Numbered from the stretch's first letter, positions 1 through 8,787 are shown. The stretch is 64,000 nucleotides of DNA from Hymenobacter cheonanensis (GCF_030581075.1 NZ_JAUQSW010000001.1:620001-684000); one strand, 5' to 3'. Numbers and translations: made by a program. The notes: generated by a model from the letters alone, not told the origin.

Positions 1-1
1 G

Positions 2-274
2 CCCTCTTTGCTGCGTGGGGGCTATTTTAACTATGAATCGCGCTTTATTGCCTCGCTGCCACTGCCCGCGATCAATCTACAACACGACAAGGTCGTTTTG
101 CTGGTCGAGCAGCTTACAACGGGCTATGCGGCCTTGCCTGGCCTCACCCTCCCTACCGCACGAGAGCAGGCGCAGGCGCACCTGCGGCAGCTGGAGCGTC
201 GTCTTGACGCGCTGGTGTATATGCTCTATGGTTTGACGGAAGCCGAGATTGCGCACATCTCGGCGCTGGGGTAG
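2..274 (+). CDS. Type IIG restriction-modification enzyme, C-terminal end (partial)
   Basis: The reading frame is open to the left edge, so only about 90 C-terminal residues are in the window. The stretch YESRFIASLPLPAIN resembles the TaqI-like target-recognition/C-terminal part of Eco57I-type methylase-nucleases, where a short aromatic/Arg segment is followed by a conserved LP motif. The end LDALVYMLYGLTEAEIAHI matches the usual last helix of these proteins (an LD..VY.LYGLTE pattern). The first ATG-like start inside the window is probably not the real start. Assignment rests on these end motifs only, because the catalytic domains lie outside the window. Confidence 0.6.
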   Translation, partial: PSLLRGGYFNYESRFIASLPLPAINLQHDKVVLLVEQLTTGYAALPGLTLPTAREQAQAHLRQLERRLDALVYMLYGLTEAEIAHISALG

Positions 275-292
275 GATGTGCGTGCCTACTGA

Positions 293-418
293 GCTGGACG
301 AGTAAAAACAGCCAAGACGAAGTCTTATCTTCCACTGCTCATGCCCAACAAAAGCAAGCCGAGCGGCTCGCCGCTAACCCGCCAGAGTGGGTTAGGTGTC
401 CCTGCCCACTCGTCCAGC
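293..418. repeat. Long-range 11-bp inverted repeat
   Basis: GCTGGACGAGT at 293-303 is repeated as its exact reverse complement at 408-418. It sits in the gap between the restriction-modification end and the next gene. A smaller hairpin (TAACCC/GGGTTA) lies inside it. There is no T-run, so it is not a classical terminator. It may be part of a decayed element or a transcript end. Confidence 0.25.
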
Positions 419-491
419 ACACCGCAGGGAGTCGCTTACACCTATATTGCTAAGCTAACGCATCCTTCCGCCGCCTGTTTTTTGTCTTCCT

Positions 492-1160
492 ATGGCCCCT
501 ACCCGCTACCTCGCCCCCTTGCTGCTCGTGGCGAGCCTCGCCCCCACCGCGCACGCGCAAGATCTCACCCGCTACGCCCCCAGCGTCGCCCAGCCCAAGC
601 CCACCCGCCTAGCCTACGTACGCGCCAGTTTGGGCACGACCTATACGCTGGGCTACGACTACCGCGTGGCCCGGTTGGGACTGGAATACGCGCCGATGCT
701 TACTAAACACTTCGGACTAGCCGGGCGCTTAGTCGGGGTGGCAGGACAGCCCACGGCCGCGACGCCCCTGTACGGCCCCTGGATTGAGGCGGTGCCTAAC
801 CAGAACTACCGCGCCGGCTTTGTGGAAGTCGAGGGGCTCTACTACCCCTTGGGCACGGCCCACCGCGTGCGCTTTGCCGTGGGCTTGGGGGGCTTTACCG
901 GCTATTACAACCTGAATACGATTAGCTCGGCGAACGTTATCAGTGGACAGGTGCAGGCCTATGAGCTCGCGGCGCGGCAGGGCGCGGCGACGGGCTACCT
1001 GGGCTCACTCAATGTAGAAATTGCCCTGGGGAAAGAGCGCCGGTGGCTGCTGGGCGTCAAGGCCACGCGCCAACAAGGGCAGGGGGCTAGCCTTACCAAC
1101 TTGCGCCGCGGCATTACCAACTTACCCGGGCAAAGCCTGACGCTGGCCCGCCAACTGTAG
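492..1160 (+). CDS. Secreted outer-membrane barrel-like protein
   Basis: A 222-residue protein with an N-terminal signal peptide ending in TAHA-QD. The rest alternates short hydrophobic and polar stretches with many Tyr and Gly residues, for example LGLEYAPML, VEGLYYPLG and FAVGLGGFTGYY. This is typical of small outer-membrane beta-barrels of Bacteroidota (porin-family or PorT-like). It is probably exported to the outer membrane, but no specific family is recognised. The following lipoprotein gene starts 8 bases after its stop, so the two are likely cotranscribed. The function is unknown. Confidence 0.6.
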   Translation: MAPTRYLAPLLLVASLAPTAHAQDLTRYAPSVAQPKPTRLAYVRASLGTTYTLGYDYRVARLGLEYAPMLTKHFGLAGRLVGVAGQPTAATPLYGPWIEAVPNQNYRAGFVEVEGLYYPLGTAHRVRFAVGLGGFTGYYNLNTISSANVISGQVQAYELAARQGAATGYLGSLNVEIALGKERRWLLGVKATRQQGQGASLTNLRRGITNLPGQSLTLARQL

Positions 1161-1168
1161 CCCGGTCT

Positions 1169-1645
1169 ATGATGCTACGCCTACTCTCGCCATCTGTGCT
1201 GACCGCGCTACTGCTCGTGAGCGCCCTCGGCTGCACCAAAAAAGACGACCCAGCCCCCACCCCCGCCGTCGGCACGGGCAGCTACAAGGTTACCCGCGAT
1301 GCAATTTCTGGCCAAGCCAGGGCCTTTCTGTCAGCCAATGTGAACAGTACCAAGGTGGATGTACTCAGTATATCCCTGACCGACACGCCGACGCTCCAAA
1401 GTAACACCCGCACCGTGAACGTTTTCTTCCAAAAGCCTACTGGCCAGCCCAGCACTGCCTACCAGCTCACGGAAATAGTTTACTATCCCAACAATACCAA
1501 TCCGCTGGACATGCTCACTTTCGCTAGTAGCACGGCCACCCTTAAGGAAACGAGCAGCGGCGTTTTTTCAGGTACCTTCTCGGGCACCACCGCGTCGAGC
1601 ATCGTGCTCAGCGAGGGCATTTTCACGGATGCGCGGCTGAATTAG
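1169..1645 (+). CDS. Small lipoprotein, family member 1
   Basis: A 158-residue protein with a lipoprotein signal (LVSALGC, Cys about residue 22) followed by a charged/Pro linker (TKKDDPAPTP). The mature part is rich in Ser and Thr and looks all-beta. It shares its layout with the proteins at 3670-4155 and 4658-5107: the lipobox, a conserved YTxxG/TGSYxV segment, a central TLTYYxP-like strand and a C-terminal GTFxGT...xGxFT end. These three are therefore paralogues. The start is the second of two adjacent ATGs or the first (MM). Localisation is likely the outer membrane; function unknown. Confidence 0.65.
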   Translation: MMLRLLSPSVLTALLLVSALGCTKKDDPAPTPAVGTGSYKVTRDAISGQARAFLSANVNSTKVDVLSISLTDTPTLQSNTRTVNVFFQKPTGQPSTAYQLTEIVYYPNNTNPLDMLTFASSTATLKETSSGVFSGTFSGTTASSIVLSEGIFTDARLN

Positions 1646-1695
1646 CCGTGGTTTACCCCCTTGCCGCGGGCTACCTCCTCTTCTTATGCTGGTCC

Positions 1696-1714
1696 TGCGG
1701 CGAGGTGGGGGTAA
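1696..1714 (+). repeat. Short intergenic repeat, copy 1
   Basis: The motif GCGGCGAGGTGGRGKTAA occurs here and again at about 3636-3654, just before the lipoprotein gene at 3670. The two copies differ at two positions. Both lie after a stop codon and before a small secreted-protein gene, so they may mark duplicated gene junctions or a regulatory site. There is nothing else recognisable between 1646 and 1876. Confidence 0.35.
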
Positions 1715-1876
1715 GCGGCTTAATTGCTTATACTTGAAAAACAGGTATTTATACGCTGGCGCTGGATAATACAGGCGTGTACGTTTGCCCAAGAGAGGTC
1801 AGTGGCAGGAAGGAGAATAAGCATGTTGCTTATGCAACACTGAAGTAGCCGCTTCATAGCCTCTTCACCTATTTTT

Positions 1877-2851
1877 ATGAAGATCCTTTTCTGCCTCCTA
1901 CTCCTTTTAAGCTGCGCTCTATGCGGCACGCACGTACAGGCGCAGGTATCCAAAAACGCGGCAGCTGGGCAAGCTAGACGCTATGCCCAGGACAGCGCCA
2001 TCGTTTACGACAGCCGGCGCAATATCTACATCAACCAGGCTACCAAAACCATTCACCTGTTCATGTACGAGGACGGTGAGCTGCTGCTGACGGGGTACCC
2101 GACCACCGCGACCGATAAAGACAAATTTCAGCTTCACCTCTACACGAGCAGCGACAACCCTGACACCTATACTTTCTCTGCCGAGGGAAATTACACGCCC
2201 TCCCTAGTTATTACGGGAGTAAGCGGCATAGTAGCTACGCTGAACAGGCAGGATTTCCCTATCGTGGGCCCTTTCACCAGCCAAGTAGTTTTTACAACGA
2301 AGCGCTCGGGAACCCCCGGCACCACCTTCAGTCAGACGATAAAAATTGCCAATACTATCCATGCCAGCATCGGTAGCGGCTTCGTCTACTCGACGCTCAA
2401 GAACCCAACCAATATTCACGGCGTGCCGATAACTACCGCCGGGGGCGACTCCACGCTACTGGCCGACAATGCCACCGGCAAAGTAAACCTCACTCTCATG
2501 GCCACCCTCTACCCCTGGGGCAGAAATAGCCTGCTGTTGCCCAGTTGGTCGTTCCGTGACCGGGCCGGCATTGTAGTCGGCACAACCATCGCCTCCAGCA
2601 CTACCAATTTTCAGAATCTTTACTTAGGGCTGCAGTATGATTTTGCCATTGGCGGCTCCGTTGTAGCAGGCGTAGACATAGCCAGCCGCCAGCGTGTACG
2701 CGGCGTCGACTACCACGATTTTACCTTTGGCGAGTCCAAGTTCTCCGGCAAGGTCAGCAATAAGCTCTACAAGGAGCTTGGGGCCGGCTTTTTCATTGGC
2801 GTGCAAGTGGACACCCGCATCTTTGCCAAGCTCTTCACCGCTGCTCCCTGA
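1877..2851 (+). CDS. Secreted protein of unknown function
   Basis: A 324-residue protein with a clear signal peptide (MKILFCLLLLLSCALCG, probable cleavage after VQA). The mature part has a first beta-rich half with many Thr and Ser. The C-terminal half contains barrel-like strands (LLPSWSFRDRAGIVVG, LYLGLQYDFAIGGSVVAGVD, ELGAGFFIGVQVD). The ending in a short aromatic strand fits an outer-membrane or periplasmic beta protein. No catalytic motif is visible and the family is not recognised. Confidence 0.6.
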   Translation: MKILFCLLLLLSCALCGTHVQAQVSKNAAAGQARRYAQDSAIVYDSRRNIYINQATKTIHLFMYEDGELLLTGYPTTATDKDKFQLHLYTSSDNPDTYTFSAEGNYTPSLVITGVSGIVATLNRQDFPIVGPFTSQVVFTTKRSGTPGTTFSQTIKIANTIHASIGSGFVYSTLKNPTNIHGVPITTAGGDSTLLADNATGKVNLTLMATLYPWGRNSLLLPSWSFRDRAGIVVGTTIASSTTNFQNLYLGLQYDFAIGGSVVAGVDIASRQRVRGVDYHDFTFGESKFSGKVSNKLYKELGAGFFIGVQVDTRIFAKLFTAAP

Positions 2852-2943
2852 ACGCTTCCTTATAATTGATAAGATGTTCGACTTGCTGCATGGGGGGCCT
2901 AATCAGCCGAATTAGCCCATCTGCACCTTAGAAAGCCGATGCC

Positions 2944-3192
2944 ATGCTGAAAAAAACAGGCTACTTCTACCTCCTCATTGGTGCACTTACTGTGCTGCTA
3001 GCCTTGGCGGGTAAGACAAGCGGCCCCGATACAGATGCAGGCTTTTACCTGGAGGTGTTGGCGACTCTATTATTGGCATTCCTCTTTTATACCAGTCCTA
3101 TCTGGGTAATAGTGCTGCTAATTATCACCTTCGGCAAACCCCTAAAAAAGTTTTTCACCCAAGCTGAGCGCTTCCACGCTGGCGACAAGTAA
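2944..3192 (+). CDS. Small two-helix membrane protein
   Basis: An 82-residue protein with two strong hydrophobic segments (about residues 8-25 and 38-62) separated by a short polar loop. The tail is basic (FGKPLKKFFTQAERFHAGDK). It is probably an inner-membrane protein. No family is recognised. It lies in a same-strand run of small envelope-protein genes. Confidence 0.55.
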   Translation: MLKKTGYFYLLIGALTVLLALAGKTSGPDTDAGFYLEVLATLLLAFLFYTSPIWVIVLLIITFGKPLKKFFTQAERFHAGDK

Positions 3193-3239
3193 CCCATTCA
3201 CCTCTTACTACAGGGTGGGCTTACCCGACCGAACTACCT

Positions 3240-3605
3240 ATGAAATCCCTGCTCCTGCTCGTCGCCCTCCGTATCCCGGCTGCTGCGCTAGCCCAGCAGG
3301 GAACCCCTTCGCCAGCCCGCCACAACCAGCAACGCATTCCTGTGTTCATCCATTTTCCCAGCGGCTGGATAGTAGCCCAGCCCAGTTACCTGTACCGCAC
3401 CCTACGTGATGCCCGTAGCGGCCGCTATGCTCACCGTGTGCGCGAGGGGGACTACCTGGTGGAGAAAAGAGCTTCTGCCGACCCGCATTGGCTCCGGGTG
3501 ACCTACCTCAATCCGCCCGTACGCTCCGACACCCTCACCTACTACTTGCCAGCTTCCGCCATCAGCTCTAAAGGGAGTGCCCCGTTGCACTTTTCCCTAC
3601 ATTAG
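3240..3605 (+). CDS. Small secreted protein
   Basis: A 121-residue protein with an N-terminal signal peptide (cleavage near ALAQQ). The mature part (VFIHFPSGWIVAQPSYLYRT..., residues 38-115) has regular strand-like segments that could form an SH3-like barrel, but no named family is recognised. It is in the same run of small secreted genes as its neighbours. Confidence 0.5.
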   Translation: MKSLLLLVALRIPAAALAQQGTPSPARHNQQRIPVFIHFPSGWIVAQPSYLYRTLRDARSGRYAHRVREGDYLVEKRASADPHWLRVTYLNPPVRSDTLTYYLPASAISSKGSAPLHFSLH

Positions 3606-3635
3606 GCTTCCCAAGCAGCCACTAGTTGCCCCTGT

Positions 3636-3654
3636 TGCGGCGAGGTGGAGTTAA
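3636..3654 (+). repeat. Short intergenic repeat, copy 2
   Basis: Second copy of the GCGGCGAGGTGGRGKTAA motif seen at 1696-1714. It lies 15 bases before the lipoprotein start at 3670. Confidence 0.35.
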
Positions 3655-3669
3655 TCACCCAAACTACCC

Positions 3670-4155
3670 ATGCTACTACGCTTACTTGCCCCCTCGCTTA
3701 CCGCTGTGCTGCTTCTAGCAGGCACGCTCGGCTGCGCTACAAAAAATGACCCTCCCAGCCCGGTCATGAACACGGGGAGCTATACGCTTGACGGTAAGAC
3801 GCTCCCTTGTCAGGTAAAAGCTTTCCGAAATGTGTACACCGGTGGTACCGTGTCTTACGACTACTTGAACGTTTCTCTCACCACCACCCCAGCGCCTGCC
3901 AGCGGGGCACAACTGCTGCGTCTCACCTACTACCGGCCTACTGCCACTGCGCTTTATCAGCTCAGCACCGCTTACCTTTTCGATAAAGGCAGCCTTACCC
4001 TTACCTGCGCATTCAACAGCACGGCCGCTACAGCTACCATCGCTCCTGACGGTAGCTTCACCGGTACGTTTGCAGCAAAGGAGGATGGCACTAGTGGAAC
4101 CCCGCCGCCCTATACCGCCATAACAGATGGCAGCTTCACCAATGTGCACCTCTAG
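3670..4155 (+). CDS. Small lipoprotein, family member 2
   Basis: A 161-residue lipoprotein (lipobox LAGTLGC) and a paralogue of the proteins at 1169-1645 and 4658-5107. Conserved features seen: a TKNDPP linker after the Cys, GSYTLDGK near residue 38, the strand LLRLTYYRPTA in the middle and GSFTGTFAAK...TDGSFTNV at the end. It is probably an all-beta, surface or periplasmic lipoprotein. Function unknown. Confidence 0.65.
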   Translation: MLLRLLAPSLTAVLLLAGTLGCATKNDPPSPVMNTGSYTLDGKTLPCQVKAFRNVYTGGTVSYDYLNVSLTTTPAPASGAQLLRLTYYRPTATALYQLSTAYLFDKGSLTLTCAFNSTAATATIAPDGSFTGTFAAKEDGTSGTPPPYTAITDGSFTNVHL

Positions 4156-4225
4156 GGTCGGTGTGTGTATGTGGTAGCTAAGACGACCCTATTATGTTGG
4201 CTGTACACCCGCTCCCCCCCACCTC

Positions 4226-4450
4226 ATGAAAACTGCTCTTCTTTTGCCAGCCTTCGTCTCTCTGCTAAGCGCTGCGCACGCCCAAACTACGCCTCTTTCT
4301 ACAGCTAGCCAGGCTGCCTAACGCGCCGCCACCTATCAGGGGCCCCAAGTGGCGAATGACAGCAAAGCCCTGGGCCGGAAAATGGTGCAAAAAAGCAAGC
4401 CCGCCGATGCGATACGGACGTCGGTTCGAGAACTACCGGTAAAGAAGTAG
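4226..4450 (+). pseudogene. Secreted small protein interrupted by an in-frame TAA
   Basis: ATG at 4226 opens a signal peptide (MKTALLLPAFVSLLSAAHAQ), but TAA at 4319-4321 ends it after 31 residues. The same frame continues without another stop for 42 codons (start RAATYQGPQV, end RELPVKK) to TAG at 4450. The continuation has normal composition, so this looks like a single nonsense mutation in a gene of about 74 codons. Deliberate readthrough is possible but unsupported. Confidence 0.5.
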
Positions 4451-4497
4451 CTCGACAACTGGCTACGCGCCAGCTACACCTGCCCCAACTAAAACCC

Positions 4498-4629
4498 ATG
4501 CAGTCCTTACCTCGGCTGTTGCTCACTGCCTTTAAGTTTGCGCTGATTCTCTGGCTGGTAATGCTTGCCCTTTACTTCACATCAGGCATCCCTACGCTTG
4601 AGGCTATACTAAAAGCCAACTTGGAGTAG
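4498..4629 (+). CDS. 43-residue single-pass membrane protein
   Basis: A small open frame from ATG 4498 to TAG 4629 encodes a protein with one hydrophobic segment (LLLTAFKFALILWLVMLALY, residues 6-25) followed by a short polar tail (ILKANLE). It sits in the same-strand run of small envelope genes. Being so short, it is supported only by the clear membrane helix and its position. Confidence 0.35.
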   Translation: MQSLPRLLLTAFKFALILWLVMLALYFTSGIPTLEAILKANLE

Positions 4630-4657
4630 CTAGCCCCTACCTACTTACTCTCCCCTT

Positions 4658-5107
4658 ATGAGGCTACCTCTTGCCTATTTGCTAGCTGTCGGCTTGCTGG
4701 TCACTGGCGTGAGCGCCTGCTCTACCAAGGCTGAACCTGCTCCCTCCTCTCCCAGACCCGGTCAGGGCATCCATACCGTTGATGGCCGCCTCACTACTGG
4801 CGATGCCCAATCCACCTCCCGCGGTATCGACTTAGACATACAAATTACCAGCTTCCCCGATGGCTGGCGCGAGACGTTAACCCTCACGTACTATAAACCT
4901 AACAGCGCCCCTACCTATACGCTGGTTAAACTGGCACGCGCAGTTGCCAAGACGAACGAGTACCTCACGTATACCGACAACTTGAGCGGCTCTATTACCG
5001 TGCTTGACTCCGTCACGTATTCGGGCACGTTCGCCGGCACGGCTCCCGCTACCTCCGCTCGCGCTAGCAGCGTCATTACGGCAGGGGCCTTTACGGAAGC
5101 GAAATAA
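4658..5107 (+). CDS. Small lipoprotein, family member 3
   Basis: A 149-residue lipoprotein (lipobox VTGVSAC). The layout matches the family at 1169 and 3670: a TKAEPAP linker, IHTVDGR, the central strand TLTLTYYKPNSAP and a C-terminal SGTFAGT...AGAFTEAK. This is the third member of the local tandem family. Gene duplication with divergence is likely, and the function is unknown. Confidence 0.65.
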   Translation: MRLPLAYLLAVGLLVTGVSACSTKAEPAPSSPRPGQGIHTVDGRLTTGDAQSTSRGIDLDIQITSFPDGWRETLTLTYYKPNSAPTYTLVKLARAVAKTNEYLTYTDNLSGSITVLDSVTYSGTFAGTAPATSARASSVITAGAFTEAK

Positions 5108-5169
5108 GCACACCTGCTACCGCGTCCCCCTTAGCCTACTGCGCACCATCCCCTTCCTCTGTTTTCCGC

Positions 5170-5565
5170 ATGGCTATCCTCTACCTACTAGCCCTTTTTT
5201 TACTTTGCCTGGTCTGCTTTGTCCTACTCTACACCCTGCCTCTTATAGCCATCCTCCTGCTGGTCGTTCCCCTTGCGTGGCTAGTCGGCAAGTTGGTGCA
5301 GGGCCTCACGAGGCTACTACCGGAGAAGGCCAAGAATCCGCTGCTTCTTTGCTCGCTGCTGCTCTGGGCTGGCCTGTGGGTTCTTACCTACTACGCGCCC
5401 GCTTTTGCGCATCTTCCGCCTGCTTTACAAAACGACGCTGCCCTTTTATGCGCCTGTATCAGCTACCTATACCCCATTCCGCTGGTGCTGCTTCTAATAC
5501 TCATAAAGCGCAATGGCTACGCTATCTTCATCGGCTTCCTTTTCGTTGTTTCGAAGCTAGGCTAG
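5170..5565 (+). CDS. Multi-pass membrane protein of unknown function
   Basis: A 131-residue protein made almost entirely of hydrophobic segments: about residues 2-24, 25-40, 57-75 and 90-110, with a final short segment. A short basic loop (RLLPEKAKN) is the only charged stretch. It is probably a four-helix inner-membrane protein. The family is not recognised. Confidence 0.5.
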   Translation: MAILYLLALFLLCLVCFVLLYTLPLIAILLLVVPLAWLVGKLVQGLTRLLPEKAKNPLLLCSLLLWAGLWVLTYYAPAFAHLPPALQNDAALLCACISYLYPIPLVLLLILIKRNGYAIFIGFLFVVSKLG

Positions 5566-5677
5566 CAGGGGGCAAGTAACCTTGCTGCCTACCTTACCTA
5601 CCCACAATCCCCCTTCAGCCCGCCTTGGCAAAGGCCCCTCCCGCTGATTGATTTTAACAGTAGAGCGTGTGGATTCC

Positions 5678-5770
5678 CTGCAGGCCCCTGCTCGCCACCC
5701 AGAATGCGCTCGTTGCCTCTAAGGAGGAGACCATCGGATTACTCAAGGCCGCTTTTAACCGCCCGAATTA
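5678..5770 (+). pseudogene. 3' remnant of a duplicated ion-channel gene
   Basis: This stretch is a diverged copy of the last 91 bases of the channel gene that follows (6588-6678). In one frame it reads LLATQNALVASKEETIGLLKAAFNRPN, matching the channel's C-terminal QLATKDALIASKEETIELLKVAFNRTN. The copy ends two bases before the start codon of the intact channel. It is best explained as what is left of a tandem paralogue after recombination. It also shows why an upstream ATG at 5704 is not the channel start: those codons belong to the remnant in the wrong frame. Confidence 0.75.
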
Positions 5771-5772
5771 CT

Positions 5773-6678
5773 ATGTACCGCCTACCCCTACTTCGGGCGC
5801 ATGTCCACCGCATTCTGAACGCCAGCGATGGCGGCCAGACTACGATTGAACGCGTAACGGATTGGGGACTCATTGGGCTGGTACTACTGAATACGGTAGC
5901 AGTCGTGCTCGAATCCGTTAAAAGCCTTGATGCGCACTACCACCCCTTTTTTGTAGGTGTTGAGCTCGTATCAGTCTACATCTTCACCCTGGAGTATGTG
6001 CTGCGGGTGTGGTCCAGCATCGAGGCTCCGAACTACCAACGGCCGTGGCGGGGCCGGCTCAGCTTTGTAGTCAGTCCCCTGGCTCTCATCGACCTACTAG
6101 CCATCCTGCCTTTCTATCTGACATTTGGCCTGCTCGACTTAAGGATACTGCGGATGGTGCGCCTGTTTCGCCTGTTCAAAGTAGCTCGCTACGTGCGCGC
6201 CCTGCACGTCATCGGGCACGTTGTGCGCCGCAAGCGGGCTGAACTCCTTGTGGCCCTGGGCGTCATTGGCCTGATGCTCCTGCTAGTCTCCACCCTGATG
6301 TACACCGTTGAGAGCGAGGCCCAGCCCGATAAGTTTGGTAGCATCCCCGATACGATGTGGTGGGGCGTGGCCACCCTCACCACGGTTGGGTATGGAGATG
6401 TGTTTCCGATTACGCCGGCGGGCAAAGTGCTCAGTAGCGTGATTGCCGTACTAGGTCTAGGCCTGTTTGCTATTCCTACCGGTATCTTGGCCTCAGGATT
6501 TAGTGAGCACATCCAGGAGGAGCATGAAGGAGAAGCTACTACACCCTGCTTGCACTGTGAGCAAGCCCGCCAGCAGGTAGCGCACCTACAAGCCCAGCTT
6601 GCTACCAAGGATGCGCTCATTGCCTCGAAGGAGGAGACTATTGAGCTGCTCAAAGTCGCTTTTAATCGGACGAACTAG
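5773..6678 (+). CDS. Voltage-gated potassium channel, 6-TM
   Basis: A 301-residue channel. After a cytoplasmic N-terminus come S1-S3 helices, then an S4 voltage sensor at about residues 123-146 with Arg or Lys at every third position (RILRMVRLFRLFKVARYVR). The pore loop carries the K+ selectivity filter TTVGYGD at about 203-209, followed by S6. The C-terminal 45 residues hold a CxxC pair (CLHCEQ) and a coiled coil (QVAHLQAQLATKDALIASKEE), probably for tetramer assembly. The start at 5773 was chosen because upstream codons read through a paralogue remnant. It acts in the inner membrane as a K+ conductance. Confidence 0.9.
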   Translation: MYRLPLLRAHVHRILNASDGGQTTIERVTDWGLIGLVLLNTVAVVLESVKSLDAHYHPFFVGVELVSVYIFTLEYVLRVWSSIEAPNYQRPWRGRLSFVVSPLALIDLLAILPFYLTFGLLDLRILRMVRLFRLFKVARYVRALHVIGHVVRRKRAELLVALGVIGLMLLLVSTLMYTVESEAQPDKFGSIPDTMWWGVATLTTVGYGDVFPITPAGKVLSSVIAVLGLGLFAIPTGILASGFSEHIQEEHEGEATTPCLHCEQARQQVAHLQAQLATKDALIASKEETIELLKVAFNRTN

Positions 6679-6729
6679 ACTTTCTAATGCGCTTTCTCTT
6701 TCTATTAATTTACTTAAATTTACTAGATC

Positions 6730-8787
6730 ATGCCTAAGATGATAAGCAACGTCGTAGGTAAGGTGAGTAACATCTCCTTAGCTCACGAAAGCGGCCTGAT
6801 GGCCTTGCATGAGGCTATTGTTAATTCGCTACAGGCTATTGAAGCAGGCCAAAAGCGCGAAACGACTTTAAAAGGAGAAATTTTGATTGAAGTGCGTCGT
6901 GACGAGTTGGCCCCGCTCAATGTAGATGGGCTGAAGCCTATCCGCGATGTGGTAATTACTGATAATGGTATCGGATTTACTGTAAAAAATTATGAATCCT
7001 TTCAAACAGCTGACTCTACTTATAAACAGAATCTAGGAGGCAAAGGTATTGGGCGCTTCCTCTGGCTTAAAGTATTTGAACACGCTGAAATACGTTCGGT
7101 ATTCAAAGACTTAAAAGACCAGCAGTTATATAATCGCTCTTTCTCATTCAATCTCAACGACAAAGATCCTATAGCTGATAAACGGAGGGTGCCACTGATC
7201 AATGGCGACGCGCGGCCTACCGGGTCCAGTATTAAACTCTGCAACCTACGCCCCGAATACGCAGACCCCTTCACCAGCTCTTTGGAAGAGCTGGCTGATG
7301 CTATTATTGAGCATCACATCCACTTTCTAGTGGATGGTAATTGCCCTACGATTATACTGCGTGAAGCTGATACTGACAGCTCCACGCATCAGTATAATCT
7401 CAACAATCGCTTCTGGAATGAATTTCTGCTTGATAGGGATGCCAACTCTATTGCATTAGGCTCTGGGCATCATGCTTACATCTTTGAGCTAGCTTTTCTA
7501 AAAATAAAAAATGAAGGCCGCAAAACACGTCACGCTATACTTTACAGTGCCAACCGGCGTGTTGTCTTGTCACACCCCCTTGGGCCGCTCATTCCTGACC
7601 TCATAAAGCCTTTACAGCTAATCAATGGCCCTATGTTTGACGTATTAGTTCTGGTGAGCGGCAGCTACCTTGACCAGCACGTTAATGGTGAGCGCACACG
7701 CCTTAATATTCCTGTTAAGAAGGCAACTACTAAACTCGGTCGCCCAGCCCTGACCCTAGATGAAATTGAGGAGGAAGTAGTGCAGCAAACTAATGAGCAT
7801 CTAGCTGAATTTCTGGTAGATATCCGCCAGGAAAAGCACGCTCAGATTCGGCAATTTGTTGTCGATTCTGCTCCGCAATACCGCAGCCTACTTAATTATA
7901 CCGACCGCCTCGACAAAATAAAACCTGGTCTGACTGGCGATAAGCTTGACATAGAGTTACATAAGATACGTAATGAACTTGTAGTAGAAACTAAGCAAGA
8001 GTTAGGTCGCATATTAGATGCCAGCGATGCACTGGCTCCCAACACGGAAGATTTCACCCGTGACCTAAATAAGCTCATGGGACGCATCAACGATGTCAAC
8101 CAGACTAATTTGGTGGACTACGTAGTGCAGCGTAAGATGATTTTGATGCTATTTGAGCGCGTGCTGAAGATTGGTGCAAACAATGCGCATGAATATGAAG
8201 AGCGCATCCATAACATTATATTCCCAATGGATAAGGACTCAGACCAAGTCCAGTATAAGGACCATAACTTATGGCTTATTGATGAGCGACTTGCTTATCA
8301 CAATTTTCTGCGCTCCGACCAGCCACTTACCACCAACGATAAAAATTCTCCCCGCCCTGATATAGTAGTTGGCTTCGAGCGCAACTTGCTTTACACCGAT
8401 CGAGAAGAAGCGCCTTACGACTCTTTTACCATCATTGAGTTTAAGCGCCCTATGCGTGATGACTATGGAAAAGAAGATGACCCTATCGCTCAAGTGCAAC
8501 GCTATTTAGCTTATATCCAGACTGGTGAGGCAACAACAAATGACGACCGCCCTATCAATCCAACAGGCGCAAAGTTTTACTGCTATATCATCTGCGACTT
8601 AACCAAGAAGATACGCAACTTTGCGAAAGACCGCGGCTTTACAGAGTCCCGCGATGGAGAAGGTTACTTCTGGTATAATCCTAACTACCATGCTTACTTC
8701 GAGCTTATTTCATTCGCTAAGCTTGTTAAGGATTCTAAACAACGCAATCAAATTCTCTTTGATAAACTGGGAATAGGCCACGCTTAG
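6730..8787 (+). CDS. GHKL-type ATPase with C-terminal PD-(D/E)xK-like domain
   Basis: A 685-residue protein. The N-terminus has the Bergerat ATP-binding fold: E28/N32 in LHEAIVNSL (N box), DNGIGF at 77-82 (G1) and GGKGIGRFLWLK at 102-113 (G2). This fold is shared by Hsp90, MutL and MORC-like proteins. The middle is helical. Near the C-terminus, D544 in RPDIVVG and E570/K572 in IIEFKRP have the spacing of a PD-(D/E)xK nuclease core. The gene is AT-rich relative to the flanks and is followed on the same strand by an AAA ATPase and a PIN-like gene. This layout suggests a defence module; the nuclease assignment is inferred from motif spacing alone. Confidence 0.7.
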   Translation: MPKMISNVVGKVSNISLAHESGLMALHEAIVNSLQAIEAGQKRETTLKGEILIEVRRDELAPLNVDGLKPIRDVVITDNGIGFTVKNYESFQTADSTYKQNLGGKGIGRFLWLKVFEHAEIRSVFKDLKDQQLYNRSFSFNLNDKDPIADKRRVPLINGDARPTGSSIKLCNLRPEYADPFTSSLEELADAIIEHHIHFLVDGNCPTIILREADTDSSTHQYNLNNRFWNEFLLDRDANSIALGSGHHAYIFELAFLKIKNEGRKTRHAILYSANRRVVLSHPLGPLIPDLIKPLQLINGPMFDVLVLVSGSYLDQHVNGERTRLNIPVKKATTKLGRPALTLDEIEEEVVQQTNEHLAEFLVDIRQEKHAQIRQFVVDSAPQYRSLLNYTDRLDKIKPGLTGDKLDIELHKIRNELVVETKQELGRILDASDALAPNTEDFTRDLNKLMGRINDVNQTNLVDYVVQRKMILMLFERVLKIGANNAHEYEERIHNIIFPMDKDSDQVQYKDHNLWLIDERLAYHNFLRSDQPLTTNDKNSPRPDIVVGFERNLLYTDREEAPYDSFTIIEFKRPMRDDYGKEDDPIAQVQRYLAYIQTGEATTNDDRPINPTGAKFYCYIICDLTKKIRNFAKDRGFTESRDGEGYFWYNPNYHAYFELISFAKLVKDSKQRNQILFDKLGIGHA

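Noticed and set aside
5704..5772. Upstream ATG giving the K+ channel 23 more residues
   Set aside because: Those codons read the 3' remnant of a paralogue in the wrong frame; the start at 5773 fits the family.
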